NCBI GenBank assembly: GCA_024641665.1
Contig: JAHECP010000001.1
Location: forward strand, 1-64,000
Length of the DNA: 64,000 nt
Origin: Acidobacteriota bacterium
GTDB taxonomy: Bacteria > Acidobacteriota > Vicinamibacteria > Vicinamibacterales > JAHECP01
Reading direction: 5' to 3'
Part shown: positions 55,262 through 64,000 of the stretch, in pieces
How the letters are laid out: each line of letters starts with the position of its first letter
How positions within the stretch are numbered: position 1 is the stretch's first letter
Translations under genes and position numbers: made by a program
Notes under the pieces: generated by a model
What the model was told of the DNA's origin: nothing
Databases searched by the model: none
Seen by the model: only the letters and a program-made list of their open reading frames with translations

Positions 55262-57695
55262 GAACACCCGCAGATACCTCGTCGGCATGGCGATCACCTG
55301 GCTGGCAGCGGCGGGGCCGGCCGCGGCGCAGGACGTTGCGCCGGGCGGGATCGTCGGATCCTACACTCGGACGGGGAACGCGATCACCTTTCGCACCGAG
55401 GCGGCCACCGTCAGGCTGGACTTCTGCACGCCCGCCATCGTGCGGGTCCGCGTCAGCTTCTCGGGACGCTTCGCGGACGACGAGCACCTGATGGTGGTGC
55501 GGTACGAGTGGCCCGCGGTTAGGATAGCCGCGCGAGACGAAGGCCTCCGGTTCGTCTTCACCACGGACGCCATGAGCGTCCGCGTGCGGAAGGCCCCGCT
55601 CGGGATCGAGTTCGCCGACGCTCGCGGCGATCGATGGACGGCCGGCGACGCGCCGGGACCGGGCGGAGGCGTGACGCGGTCCGGCTCGACCGTTCGCGCG
55701 CGCCTGCGGCTGTCGCCGTCCGAGCAGTTCTTCGGCCTCGGCGAGCGGATGGACCGCTTCGACTGGCGCGGGCACAGCGTGACCCTCGACGTCGGGCGCG
55801 GGCAGGATCCCGATCACGAGCTCGGCGCGTACCGGATCGACGCGGCGAACTATTGCCCGGTGCCGTTCGTGTGGAGCACCGGCGGCTACGGCCTCTTCTT
55901 CCACACCGACCGCCGGACGAGGTGGGACCTCGGCGAGCGGTCGCCGGACTCGTGGGAGTTCGGCGCCGACGCGCCCGAGATGGACTACTACCTCATCGCC
56001 GGCCCGGCGCCGCGGGACATCGTGTCGCGCTACACGGCGCTCACGGGCCGATCGCCGCTCCTGCCCAAGGCCGCCTACGGGACCAACTTCGGCACCTACA
56101 GCGGCGGCACCTGGGGCTTCGAGGATCAGGCGAGCCAGGACTACGTCGTGAGCCTCGCGAAGCGGTTCCGCGCGGAGCAGATCCCGCTGGACGTCATCCA
56201 CCTCGATTCGACGTGGCGGCGCTTTGGCACGGCGGGCGGCCGCAGCGCGACCAGCTTCGAGTGGCGGATGCCCGGGTTTCCCGATCCGGCCGCGATGTTC
56301 CGCGTCCTGCGCGACCTGCACGTGTCACTGGTCGGCCTGCACGTCCGGCCGAGGCTCGACAACGGCGACGCGACGAGCCTGCTGGACGAGGCGAGGGCGG
56401 CCGGTGTCATCGCCGACACGCCAGCGCGGAACATCGTGAACTTCTTCGACGAGAAGGCCGTGGAGTGGTGGTGGCAGCACGCCGTGCGGCCGAAGGCCGA
56501 CGAGGGCGCCGGCTTCCTCAAGACCGACGAAGGGAGCATCTACCCCGGCGACGGCCCGCACAACCTGTTTCCGATCGCCTACGCGAAGGCGGCCTACGAG
56601 AGCTTCCAGGAGCACCTCGGCCGGCGCGGATTCAACCTGACCCGCGAGGGCTACGCCGGCATCCAGCGCTATCCGTACATCTGGGCCGGCGACTGGCCGA
56701 GCCGGTGGAAGTTCTTCGCCCCGGTCGTGCGCGGCGGCCTGAACCTCGCGCTCTCGGGCGTCGGGATCTGGGGCCACAACGCGGGCGGCTTCGAGGAGGT
56801 CGCGACCGAGGAGCTGTACATGCGCTGGACGGTGTTCGGGTTCTTCAATCCCGTGGCCCACTTCCTCGGCATGGAGCATCCTCAGTACAAGGAGCCCTGG
56901 CGCTACGGCGATCGAGCCCTCGCCGCCTTCCGCCGCTACGCGCAGCTTCGCTATCGCCTGATGCCGTACATCTACACGCTGGCCCATCAAACGTACGCTG
57001 AGGGCGTGCCGATGATGCGCCCGCTCGTGCTCGAGTACCCCAACGACCCGCACGTCTACGACATCGACGATCAGTACCTGTTCGGCGACGCCCTCATGAT
57101 TGCGCCTGTCACGGCGGAGGGCGCTGCGGGCCGGAAGATCTACCTGCCGGCCGGCGCGTGGATCGACTACTGGACCGGCGCGAGACACGACGGCGGGCGC
57201 ACGATCGACTACGCAGCCGCCCCCGACGTGCTGCCGATCCTCGTCCGTGCCGGCGCCATCCTGCCGATGCAGCCCGACATGGCTTTCATCGGCGAGACGC
57301 CCGTCGATCCCCTCACGCTCGACATCTACCCGCAGGGTCGCTCGCGCTTCGTCCTGTACGAAGACGACGGCACGAGCCTGGATTACCAGGCCGGGATCAC
57401 GGCGTTGTCGGCGATCACGTGCGAAGAGGGAACCACGCGGATCGACGTGCGAGTGGAAGCTCCCACCGGCCGTTTCGTCGTCTCGCCGCGGGCGTATGCG
57501 TTCAGGATTCACCTCGACGCCGAGCCGCGCGCGGTGCGGGTCGGCGGCGGCGAGGCGACGCGCGTGAGGCCGGGCGAGACGGCGCCGGCCGGCGCGGGCG
57601 CGACGTGGTCGTACGACGCGGCCGTCCGGACGCTCGTGGTGGAGACCGATCCGACGCGCAAGGCCCTCAGCGCGCGCGTCGAGGTGGAGAAGTAG
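55260..57695 (+). CDS. Secreted GH31 alpha-glycosidase
   Basis: An 811-residue GH31 enzyme with a signal peptide (AITWLAAAGPAAAQ). The N-terminal sandwich contains FFGLGERMDRFDWRG. The barrel begins near RSPLLPKAAYGTNFG. The nucleophile aspartate is in FLKTDEGSIYPGDG and the acid/base aspartate in YIWAGDWPSRW. A DUF5110-like C-terminal domain with LYEDDGTSLDYQ follows. Alpha-xylosidase, alpha-glucosidase and alpha-galactosidase activities all occur in the family; specificity is not fixed by these motifs. GAGGAG lies 6 nt before the ATG. Its 3' end overlaps that of the GH106 gene by 29 bp, tail to tail. Confidence 0.9.
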   Translation: MNTRRYLVGMAITWLAAAGPAAAQDVAPGGIVGSYTRTGNAITFRTEAATVRLDFCTPAIVRVRVSFSGRFADDEHLMVVRYEWPAVRIAARDEGLRFVFTTDAMSVRVRKAPLGIEFADARGDRWTAGDAPGPGGGVTRSGSTVRARLRLSPSEQFFGLGERMDRFDWRGHSVTLDVGRGQDPDHELGAYRIDAANYCPVPFVWSTGGYGLFFHTDRRTRWDLGERSPDSWEFGADAPEMDYYLIAGPAPRDIVSRYTALTGRSPLLPKAAYGTNFGTYSGGTWGFEDQASQDYVVSLAKRFRAEQIPLDVIHLDSTWRRFGTAGGRSATSFEWRMPGFPDPAAMFRVLRDLHVSLVGLHVRPRLDNGDATSLLDEARAAGVIADTPARNIVNFFDEKAVEWWWQHAVRPKADEGAGFLKTDEGSIYPGDGPHNLFPIAYAKAAYESFQEHLGRRGFNLTREGYAGIQRYPYIWAGDWPSRWKFFAPVVRGGLNLALSGVGIWGHNAGGFEEVATEELYMRWTVFGFFNPVAHFLGMEHPQYKEPWRYGDRALAAFRRYAQLRYRLMPYIYTLAHQTYAEGVPMMRPLVLEYPNDPHVYDIDDQYLFGDALMIAPVTAEGAAGRKIYLPAGAWIDYWTGARHDGGRTIDYAAAPDVLPILVRAGAILPMQPDMAFIGETPVDPLTLDIYPQGRSRFVLYEDDGTSLDYQAGITALSAITCEEGTTRIDVRVEAPTGRFVVSPRAYAFRIHLDAEPRAVRVGGGEATRVRPGETAPAGAGATWSYDAAVRTLVVETDPTRKALSARVEVEK

Positions 57696-60462
57696 GGATC
57701 AGACGAATCGGCCCCAGGAGGCCCGCCCGCACCGCCTGGACCTTGTCCATGTCCTGCGGCTCGAAGCGCCGGCCGTAGCGCAGGTTGAGCAGGCGGTAGT
57801 CGGGCAGCGCGTGCGCGGCCATGTCGTTGACGGCCAGGTTGCCCACCTCGACCCGCAGGTCGTTCACACCGCGCCGCGCGAACGCGGTGACGTCGATCGT
57901 GTACGGCGGACTCCAGACGGATCCCACCCGCGCTCCGTTCAGGTACACGACCGCGGATTCCCGCACCGGCGCCTCCAGCCAGGCCTGGTCGTGCGCCGTC
58001 GGGTCGGGCACCAGCGGCCGCGCTTCGCCGAAATCGAGCGAGAGCCCCACGCCCGCGCGGAGGTAGGCGTCGGGGATGGTGAACGATTTCTCGTAGGTCG
58101 CGACACCCGAGAACCCTCGCGTCTCCTCGTCGTCTGTCCAGGGCCGCAGGTGATCCATCGTGACCGGGGCACGGCCCGACCCAAACGTGACCTGCCAACC
58201 GGCGCTGAGATCGATCGGCGCCGGAGTCGAGGCCGGGCGCGCGGCCGGCCGGCGCGGGAGGACGCGAGTCGAGAATACGACCAGGCCCGATCCATACGGC
58301 GGGAGCTCGAGCGGTACCGCGAGGCCGCCGGCAGCGTCGACGGTGGTCTCGAGCCGTGAGATGCCGCCGGAGATCGGGTCCCACCACTCGGCCTGCCGCT
58401 CGTCGACGCGGAAGGTGGCCTGCACGCGCCGGGGGACATTCGAGGTGTTGGCGACGAAGTAGATGTCGGCATCCGGCGTGCGCCGGTGCACGAACCCGAT
58501 CTCAGGGGTGCGCGGCGCGAGCGCGACGTCGGGGTGGAGCCGCGCGCTCAGCTCGCGCACGAGATCGCGATTCTCGTCCGGCACGAACACGGCCGGCGGC
58601 GACGGTCCCTCGAAGAGCCGGCGCGCAATCGCCTGCACCTCCGCGTGGTCGGCACTGGTTGCCTGGAAACCGGGGGCGAGGGCGGGCGTACGGCGCGTCG
58701 CGACGAGGACGCCGCCGCCGCGCGCGAAGGCCTCGAGCGTGCGCCAGGTCGCGAGTGGGATGCGCTCGACCGCCGGCAGCACGACGGCGCGGTACCGGTT
58801 GGGACCGAGCACGAGCGCCCCGGGCTCCAGGCGGCCGATCGTGGCGAGCACGCGGTCGTCGAAGAAGTCGAGGTTGACACCGGCTTCGACGACGCGCGCG
58901 ACGGCGTCGGGGCCCACCCGGCGGTCGAGGATCTCGAAGAGGTTGGCACGGCCGGGCGTGATGTCGGCCCAGGCGTCGCTCACGGGAAGGTAGAAGGCCA
59001 CGTCGGCCACGGGCTGCCCCTGGCGCAGCATGAAGCTCACGCGCTGCAGGGAGCGGGTGAGGTCCGGCATCACGATCCACCACGGGTTCTTCTCGTTGTA
59101 GACGCCGGCGGCGTAGAACCGCCAGCCCGGATACTCGACGCTCTCGGGCGAGTACGGCCAGCCGTGGCCGATGAGCTGATTGATCCCCTGGAGGAAGTGC
59201 AGGTCCGCTTCGGCCTTGAGGTCGAGCGGCGTGGCCCGGAAGACCGGCGAATGCAGCCACGTCCACGTCTCGGACGAGGTCACGGGCCGCCCGTACAGGT
59301 GATTGGCGGACGCGGCCCACCGCGACGCGCTGACCCTCAGCCACTCCGCTCCTTCGCCTTCGGAGAGATCCGCGAGGGCGTTGCTGGCGATGGTGGCCGG
59401 CGGGACGCCGTAGGCCTGGACGCGGAAGCGTGTGTGGTGACGTGCCGCCCAGGCCTGCATCGGCGCGAGAAACTGCTCGTCGACGAGTTCCGTGAGCGTC
59501 TGGCCCCAGTCGTGGCGAAGCGCGCGCGACTCGGGCCCGACGTCGGCCACGAGCGCCGGCAGGTGCGGCCGCAGGTCGTATCCGCGCCGCGCGCGAAACT
59601 GATCGAGCAGATCATCCGTCCAGTCCGACTCGTACACCTCGAGGCTGTCGCAGAAGATCGCGTAGGGCGGATCCTCGCCGAAGGGCTGCAGCAGGCGCTC
59701 GCCGACGCGCGCGAGGTAGCGATCGACGGCCGCGCGGTCGTAGTGATTCAGCACGAAGCCTTCGGCGCCGACCGCCGCGCGCTTGACCATCTGGCCCGTC
59801 CGGCCGGCGATGAAGATCAAGGCCCGCTGCGGCCCGTCGAGATCGGCCGGCAGGCGCGCGACGCCGTCCGCGAGGTCCGTGATCTCGCGGACGCTGGCGC
59901 CGTCGATGGCCTGACCCTGGACGCGGGCCAGGAAGACGCCGATCAGGCGCTCGCCCGATTCCATCGAAGGCAGGACGATCGTCCGCGCGCCGGCCGCCAC
60001 GGCCGCCCGCTCGATCCGCAGCCGGCCGGCCGCGTCCGCGATGGACACGCCCGGATCCCCGAAGGGCCAGCCGCTGCCGAGCGTGAGGTCCAGACGCAGG
60101 CCCAGCGCGCGCGCCCGCTCGGACGCGAACCGCAGCGCGTCGAGAAAGCCGTCCGACAGGAACGGCTGCGTCCTGATGCCCCGCGCCTCGTCGTCGAGCG
60201 CAAGCGGATAGACCGGCTGCACCTCGACGCCCCCGATGCCGGCGTCCCTCATGAGACGCAGCTCGCGATCGAGCTCGGACGTGGCGACGGCCGGGCCGAA
60301 CCACCACCACCGCATCATGATGCGGGTGTCGTCGGGCGGCGTGCGAAACGAGGGCTCGAGATCGACGAGGCCGGGCGGCCCCGGCGGGGGCGCCTGCGCA
60401 GAGAGCGCGAGGGCGAGCAGCAGGAGGACGAAGACGCCCGAACCGATCTTAGTAGCCGGCAT
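57667..60462 (-). CDS. Secreted GH106 alpha-L-rhamnosidase-type protein
   Basis: A 931-residue protein with a signal peptide (VFVLLLLALALSAQA) and the typical GH106 opening, PPDDTRIMMRWWWFGPAV, AGIGGVEVQPVYPL and LDLTLGSGWPFGDPGVS. The central barrel has VYESDWTDDLLDQFRARRGY and GVPPATIASNALADLSEGE. The C-terminal sandwich is RAGVGLSLDFGEARPLV, AVVYLNGARVGSVWSPPY. GH106 enzymes release rhamnose from rhamnogalacturonan and glycosides, which the rhaM/rhaB/aldolase genes here would use. The start overlaps the regulator gene by 14 nt, so both are in one transcript. Confidence 0.87.
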   Translation of the reverse strand: MPATKIGSGVFVLLLLALALSAQAPPPGPPGLVDLEPSFRTPPDDTRIMMRWWWFGPAVATSELDRELRLMRDAGIGGVEVQPVYPLALDDEARGIRTQPFLSDGFLDALRFASERARALGLRLDLTLGSGWPFGDPGVSIADAAGRLRIERAAVAAGARTIVLPSMESGERLIGVFLARVQGQAIDGASVREITDLADGVARLPADLDGPQRALIFIAGRTGQMVKRAAVGAEGFVLNHYDRAAVDRYLARVGERLLQPFGEDPPYAIFCDSLEVYESDWTDDLLDQFRARRGYDLRPHLPALVADVGPESRALRHDWGQTLTELVDEQFLAPMQAWAARHHTRFRVQAYGVPPATIASNALADLSEGEGAEWLRVSASRWAASANHLYGRPVTSSETWTWLHSPVFRATPLDLKAEADLHFLQGINQLIGHGWPYSPESVEYPGWRFYAAGVYNEKNPWWIVMPDLTRSLQRVSFMLRQGQPVADVAFYLPVSDAWADITPGRANLFEILDRRVGPDAVARVVEAGVNLDFFDDRVLATIGRLEPGALVLGPNRYRAVVLPAVERIPLATWRTLEAFARGGGVLVATRRTPALAPGFQATSADHAEVQAIARRLFEGPSPPAVFVPDENRDLVRELSARLHPDVALAPRTPEIGFVHRRTPDADIYFVANTSNVPRRVQATFRVDERQAEWWDPISGGISRLETTVDAAGGLAVPLELPPYGSGLVVFSTRVLPRRPAARPASTPAPIDLSAGWQVTFGSGRAPVTMDHLRPWTDDEETRGFSGVATYEKSFTIPDAYLRAGVGLSLDFGEARPLVPDPTAHDQAWLEAPVRESAVVYLNGARVGSVWSPPYTIDVTAFARRGVNDLRVEVGNLAVNDMAAHALPDYRLLNLRYGRRFEPQDMDKVQAVRAGLLGPIRLIPTSPPRRAR

Positions 60463-61624
60463 AGGTCTCGACGCCCAGCAGCGCGTCGTTCGGATAGAAG
60501 TGGTCCACGTTCTCGGGCGTGATGAGGTGGTGCCGGACGAAGACTGCGGGCGGCACCGGCCGTCGCGCGAGGATGTCGAGCGCCAGCCGGATCAGGCCGT
60601 CGCCGTACTTCTCGGGGAAGTAGCCCACCGAGCCGACGAGCGGCGTGCGTGGCTGGCGCAGCTCGGCGCGCGCGTCGGGCTCGGCGTTCTGCCCGACGAT
60701 GGCGCACGTCTCGGCGCGGCCGGCTTCCTGGAAGGCGCGCGCGGCGCCCAGCGCGCTGGGATCGTTCGCGGCGCCCACCAGGACGTACCGCGCCGTCGAG
60801 CCCCGCAGGTGCCGGCGCACGCGTTCGAGCGACGTCTTGAACTGGCCGTCGCCGTCGATCGAGATGACCGGCGTGTTCACGGACTCGTGCAGCACCTCCC
60901 GGATGCCGGTGCCGATGCCCCGCATGCGCGCCTGCGGCAACGCGCCTGCGCGGACCAGCTCGACGAGCAGGATCTCGTCCACCTGCCCGTTCCAGTGTTG
61001 CCGGGCCCACCTGGCGAGATAGCGGCCGGCCAGCAGGCCCGCCTCGTAGTTGTTCGCGCCGAAGTAGGTCGCACCCGGATGCGGAATGTCGATGGCGATC
61101 ATCGGCAGGTTCGCCTCGAAGTACTTCGAGGCGATCGCGGGCGCCGCGGCCTCGTCGGTCTGAAACTCGATGATCAGGTGCACGCCCTCGCGGATCAGGA
61201 GCTCGGCGTTGCGCAGCGCCACCTTGGGTTGGTAGCGGTTGTCGACCACGATGAGCTCCACCCGCTCGCGCTCGGCGGCGCGGACCAGGCTGGCGTGCAC
61301 TTCGCGGCCGAACGAGCTGTCCTGTCCCTGCCCGGCGTATCCGATGCGGTAGCGCTTGCGGCGGCGGATCTCCGACGTGAGACGGTACCGGTGCCCTTCC
61401 ACCTTCTCGAGGAACCCGCAGTGGTGCAGCGTGTAGAGCAGGCGGAAGCACATGCCCTTGCCGAAGCCCGTGCGATCCATCACGTCGCGCAGGCGCAGCG
61501 TCTCGCCCGAGTGCTGGAAGGCCCAGAGGATCTCCGAGGCGTGCACCAGTGACTTGACCAGGTACAGATCGCGCCTGGCGCGGGGGGAAGGGGCCGGCGG
61601 CGCCCCGGGGGGGCGGGTCGCCAT
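60449..61624 (-). CDS. Regulator: IclR-like winged helix fused to a periplasmic-binding-type sugar domain
   Basis: A 391-residue putative transcription factor. Residues about 20-85 form an IclR-like winged helix (LVKSLVHASEILWAF, RLRDVMDRTGFGKGMCFRLL, CGFLEKVEGHRYRLT). Residues about 95-385 are a sugar-binding domain of the LacI/ribose-binding type (RIGYAGQGQDSSFGREVHAS, VDNRYQPKVALRNAELLI, GANNYEAGLLAGRY, VLVGAANDPSALGAARAFQE). It has no signal peptide, so it acts in the cytoplasm. LacI regulators pair this sensor with a different DNA-binding head; the IclR-like head is unusual. The ligand is probably L-rhamnose or a derivative, judging from the GH106 gene it overlaps and the divergent aldolase gene. 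It starts 7 nt after a -10 box. Confidence 0.8.
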   Translation of the reverse strand: MATRPPGAPPAPSPRARRDLYLVKSLVHASEILWAFQHSGETLRLRDVMDRTGFGKGMCFRLLYTLHHCGFLEKVEGHRYRLTSEIRRRKRYRIGYAGQGQDSSFGREVHASLVRAAERERVELIVVDNRYQPKVALRNAELLIREGVHLIIEFQTDEAAAPAIASKYFEANLPMIAIDIPHPGATYFGANNYEAGLLAGRYLARWARQHWNGQVDEILLVELVRAGALPQARMRGIGTGIREVLHESVNTPVISIDGDGQFKTSLERVRRHLRGSTARYVLVGAANDPSALGAARAFQEAGRAETCAIVGQNAEPDARAELRQPRTPLVGSVGYFPEKYGDGLIRLALDILARRPVPPAVFVRHHLITPENVDHFYPNDALLGVETYAGY

Positions 61625-61631
61625 GGCGTTC

Positions 61632-61660
61632 TATATAGCACAACCAGGGCGCGCAGTCAG
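61632..61660 (-). promoter_or_regulatory. Promoter of the regulator-GH106 operon, leaderless type
   Basis: On the minus strand CTGACT (61660-61655) and TATATA (61637-61632) are 17 nt apart. The ATG at 61624 follows 7 nt after the -10 box. The spacer contains CCTGGTTGTGC (61648-61638), shared with the rhaM upstream gap, a possible operator half-site. Confidence 0.55.
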
Positions 61661-61684
61661 GCCCCGCGGCGGCGGGTCGGGAAA

Positions 61685-61701
61685 TCCGGCCGATGGCCGG
61701 A
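61685..61701. promoter_or_regulatory. Palindrome between the regulator and aldolase genes
   Basis: TCCGGCC-GAT-GGCCGGA has perfect 7-bp arms in the 218-bp divergent region. It may be an operator for the divergent pair or a hairpin in the aldolase leader. The rest of the gap shows a GC-rich run at 61790-61810 that could also fold. Confidence 0.45.
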
Positions 61702-61842
61702 AAACAGGCGCTAATCTTCCACTTGGCGCCGATCGCCCCGCGCGCGTGGCGTCCGCATCGCAAACCGGCGGGGCCATCCCCGAACGGCCTTGCCCGGCCC
61801 CGCCCGGGGGGCGATGGTTCAGGGGCGAGGAGCCCCGCCCGT

Positions 61843-63966
61843 ATGGCCACTGCACCGAGCCCCCCTTCGCCGACCGGGCCCGTCCCCACGCCACTGGCCG
61901 ATCAGTGGGACGACACGGTGGCGGCGACGCTGTCCGAACCCGAGCTGCTGCTCTACCGCTCGCGCCTGCTCGGCTCCGACCTCGGCATCACGAACTACGG
62001 CGGCGGGAACACCTCGGCCAAGATCGCCATGACCGACCCGCTGACCGGCGCACCCGTGGAGGTCCTGTGGGTGAAGGGGTCGGGCGGCGACCTCGGGAGC
62101 ATGGGGCTCGACGGCTTCGCGACGCTGTACATGGAACGGCTGCGGGCGCTCGAAGGGCTCTACCGCGGGCTGGCCCACGAAGACGAGATGGTGGACTACC
62201 TGCCGCACTGCACCTTCAACCTGAACCCCCGCGCGTCGAGCATCGACACGCCGCTCCACGGCTTCATTCCGTACCGGCACATCGACCACATGCACCCGGA
62301 CGCCGTCATCGCGATTGCCGCGATGCGCGACGGCCAGCGGATCGCGCGCGAGATCTTCGGCGACGAGATCGGCTGGGTCCCGTGGCAGCGGCCGGGGTTC
62401 GACCTCGGGCTGGCCCTGCGGAACATGATTCGGGCGCGTCCGACCATGAGCGGCGTCAGCCTCGCCAGCCACGGGCTGGTCACCTGGGGACCGACGTCGC
62501 GCGACTGCTACAAGACGACGCTGCGGATCATCCGGCAGGCGGCCGACTGGCTGCGCGCGCGCCGCCGCCCGGAGCCCTTCGGTCCCGTCGTGGCGCCCGC
62601 GCTCCCCGAGGCCGAGCGCCAGGCGCTCCTCACCCAGGTGGCGCCCGCGCTGCGCGGGCTGCTCGGCCGTCACGTATCCAAGGTGCTGCACTACGTCGGT
62701 TCACCGGCCGTGCTCGAGTTCATCGGCTCGCGGCGCTGCGAGGAGCTGGCCGAGCGGGGCACGACCTGCCCGGATCACTTCCTGCGCACGCGCGTGCGGC
62801 CGCTCTTCGTGCCGTTCGCGCCCGGACGGGACGAGGCGTCGGCGCTCGTCGCGCGGCTGCCGGATCTCCTCGAGCGCTATCGCGAGGCGTACGCCGCTTA
62901 CTACGAGCGCTGCCGGCATCCGGATTCTCCCGCGATGCGCGACCCGTATCCCGTCCTCGTCCTGATTCCGGGCCTGGGCCTGCTGGCGTTCCAGCAGGAC
63001 GCGCAGACGGCGCGGCTGGCCGCCGAGTTCTACCTCAACACGATCAACGTCATGCGCGACGCCGAGGGCGTCGACGAGTACGTGCCCATCTCCGAGCAGG
63101 CGGCCTTCGACATCGAGTACTGGCGGCTCGAGGAGGCCAAGCTGCGGCGCCTGCCGAAGCCGAAGCGCCTGCACGGCCGGGTGGCCTTCGTGACCGGCGC
63201 CGCCGGCGGCATCGGCGGCGCCACGTCGCGGAAGCTCCTCGCCGAGGGCGCGGCGGTCGTCCTGACGGACATCGACCAGGCGGCGCTCGACGCCGAGGTC
63301 GGCGAGTGCGCGCGCGCCTTCGGGACAGACCGGGTGCGCGGGGTCCGGTGCGACGTGACCGACGAGGCGTCGGTCGCGCACGCGATGGCGCGGGCGGCCG
63401 GCGAGTACGGCGGCATCGACATCCTGGTCCTCAGCGCGGGCGTGGCGTCCGCCGCGCCCGTCGACGAGACCTCGCTGGACCTCTGGCGGAAGAACATGGA
63501 CATCCTGGCGACCGGCTACTTCCTGGTCGCGCGGGAGGGCTTCCGGCTGCTGAAGCGCCAGGGCCGCGGCGGCTCGATCGTCGTCGTGGGCAGCAAGAAC
63601 GCGATGGTCGCCTCGCCGGGCGCGTCGGCGTACTGCGCGGCGAAGGCCGCGGCGCTCCACCTCGCGCGGAGCGTCGCGCTCGAGGGCGCCGAGCACGGCA
63701 TCCGCGTCAACGTGGTGAATCCCGACGCGGTGATTCGCGGCTCGCGCATCTGGAGCGGCGCGTGGCGGGCGGAGCGCGCCGCCGGCTACCGGATCCCAGA
63801 GGACCAGATCGAGGAGTTCTACCGGCAGCGCAGCCTGCTCAAGCGCAGCGTGTTTCCCGAGGACGTGGCCGAGGCGATCTGCTTCTTCGCGTCGGACGCA
63901 TCGGCGAAGTCGACGGGCAACATCCTCAACGTCGACGCCGGCCAGCTGGCCGCCTTTCCCCGATAG
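61843..63966 (+). CDS. rhaD: Bifunctional rhamnulose-1-phosphate aldolase / lactaldehyde dehydrogenase
   Basis: A 707-residue fusion of a class II aldolase (about 20-430) and a short-chain dehydrogenase (about 445-705). The aldolase half has ITNYGGGNTSAKI and the zinc-type histidines in YRHIDHMHPDAVIAI. The SDR half has VTGAAGGIGGATSRK, LSAGVASAAP, the YCAAK catalytic pair and ILNVDAGQLAAFP. Such proteins (RhaEW-type) split L-rhamnulose-1-phosphate into DHAP and L-lactaldehyde and oxidise the latter. I chose the ATG at 61843 after GGCGAGGAG; the frame is open to 61693 but the extra residues are unlike the family. A further gene starts 12 nt beyond the stop. Confidence 0.93.
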   Translation: MATAPSPPSPTGPVPTPLADQWDDTVAATLSEPELLLYRSRLLGSDLGITNYGGGNTSAKIAMTDPLTGAPVEVLWVKGSGGDLGSMGLDGFATLYMERLRALEGLYRGLAHEDEMVDYLPHCTFNLNPRASSIDTPLHGFIPYRHIDHMHPDAVIAIAAMRDGQRIAREIFGDEIGWVPWQRPGFDLGLALRNMIRARPTMSGVSLASHGLVTWGPTSRDCYKTTLRIIRQAADWLRARRRPEPFGPVVAPALPEAERQALLTQVAPALRGLLGRHVSKVLHYVGSPAVLEFIGSRRCEELAERGTTCPDHFLRTRVRPLFVPFAPGRDEASALVARLPDLLERYREAYAAYYERCRHPDSPAMRDPYPVLVLIPGLGLLAFQQDAQTARLAAEFYLNTINVMRDAEGVDEYVPISEQAAFDIEYWRLEEAKLRRLPKPKRLHGRVAFVTGAAGGIGGATSRKLLAEGAAVVLTDIDQAALDAEVGECARAFGTDRVRGVRCDVTDEASVAHAMARAAGEYGGIDILVLSAGVASAAPVDETSLDLWRKNMDILATGYFLVAREGFRLLKRQGRGGSIVVVGSKNAMVASPGASAYCAAKAAALHLARSVALEGAEHGIRVNVVNPDAVIRGSRIWSGAWRAERAAGYRIPEDQIEEFYRQRSLLKRSVFPEDVAEAICFFASDASAKSTGNILNVDAGQLAAFPR

Positions 63967-63977
63967 GCGGTGGACCC

Positions 63978-64000
63978 ATGAGCGCGGGGCTGGAAGACGG
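63978..64000 (+). CDS. Start of a gene cut by the window edge
   Basis: An ATG at 63978, 11 nt after the aldolase stop and preceded by AGGCGGTGG, opens MSAGLED. Only seven complete codons are visible. Context suggests another rhamnose gene, for example L-rhamnose isomerase, which is otherwise missing, but nothing in the sequence proves this. Confidence 0.5.

Overview
The window looks like a piece of a high-GC, soil-type bacterial genome, most likely Acidobacteriota (Vicinamibacteria-like). Pointers are the two ADOP-type MacB/FtsX permeases, the many secreted plant-polysaccharide enzymes, the high GC content and the furA-katG pair. The taxonomy is inference; there is no rRNA or tRNA in the window.

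Layout. 1-7.9 kb: a truncated ADOP permease, a leaderless furA-like regulator with katG, a second ADOP permease broken by an internal deletion, and a frameshifted VOC protein. 8-33.7 kb: a pectin and hexuronate catabolic region. Secreted enzymes (pectinesterase, GH51, BNR_4-GH105, a GH78 remnant, GH28, GH105, a DUF4861 protein) cut pectin. kduI-kduD-eda-kdgK take unsaturated uronates to pyruvate and glyceraldehyde-3-P. A FadR-type GntR regulator, an ExuT-like transporter, a UxuB-like SDR, UxaE, a LarA-like protein, UxaC, 6-phosphogluconate dehydrogenase, a PfkB kinase and an esterase handle free hexuronates. No mannonate dehydratase (UxuA) is present. The LarA-Gnd-kinase set suggests an alternative route from mannonate through gluconate.

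33.8-49.3 kb: a five-gene, one-strand block that looks like an anti-phage defence locus: SNF2 helicase (DrmD-like), Eco57I-type adenine methylase, OLD-like ATPase with a TOPRIM-like tail, AAA_14/DUF4143 ATPase, and a 1688-residue DEAD/DEAH helicase with a DUF1998-type region and a Vsr/DUF559-like end. It mixes parts of class 1 DISARM and Druantia and matches neither. It is the best candidate here for an undescribed system. It sits between two carbohydrate regions.

49.7-64 kb: a rhamnose and rhamnogalacturonan region: GH43 (core deleted), rhamnulokinase, rhamnose mutarotase, an unclassified (alpha/alpha)6-type hydrolase, GH31, GH106, a regulator joining an IclR-like winged helix to a sugar-binding domain, and a bifunctional rhamnulose-1-P aldolase/lactaldehyde dehydrogenase.

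Regulation visible in the sequence: TGGT-N3-ACCA palindromes at kduI and the GH105 gene (ExuR/UxuR-like), strong promoters before GH51 and GH28, and three promoters whose -10 box lies exactly 7 nt before the start codon (leaderless type). Six genes carry truncations, frameshifts or deletions, which means either gene decay or assembly faults.
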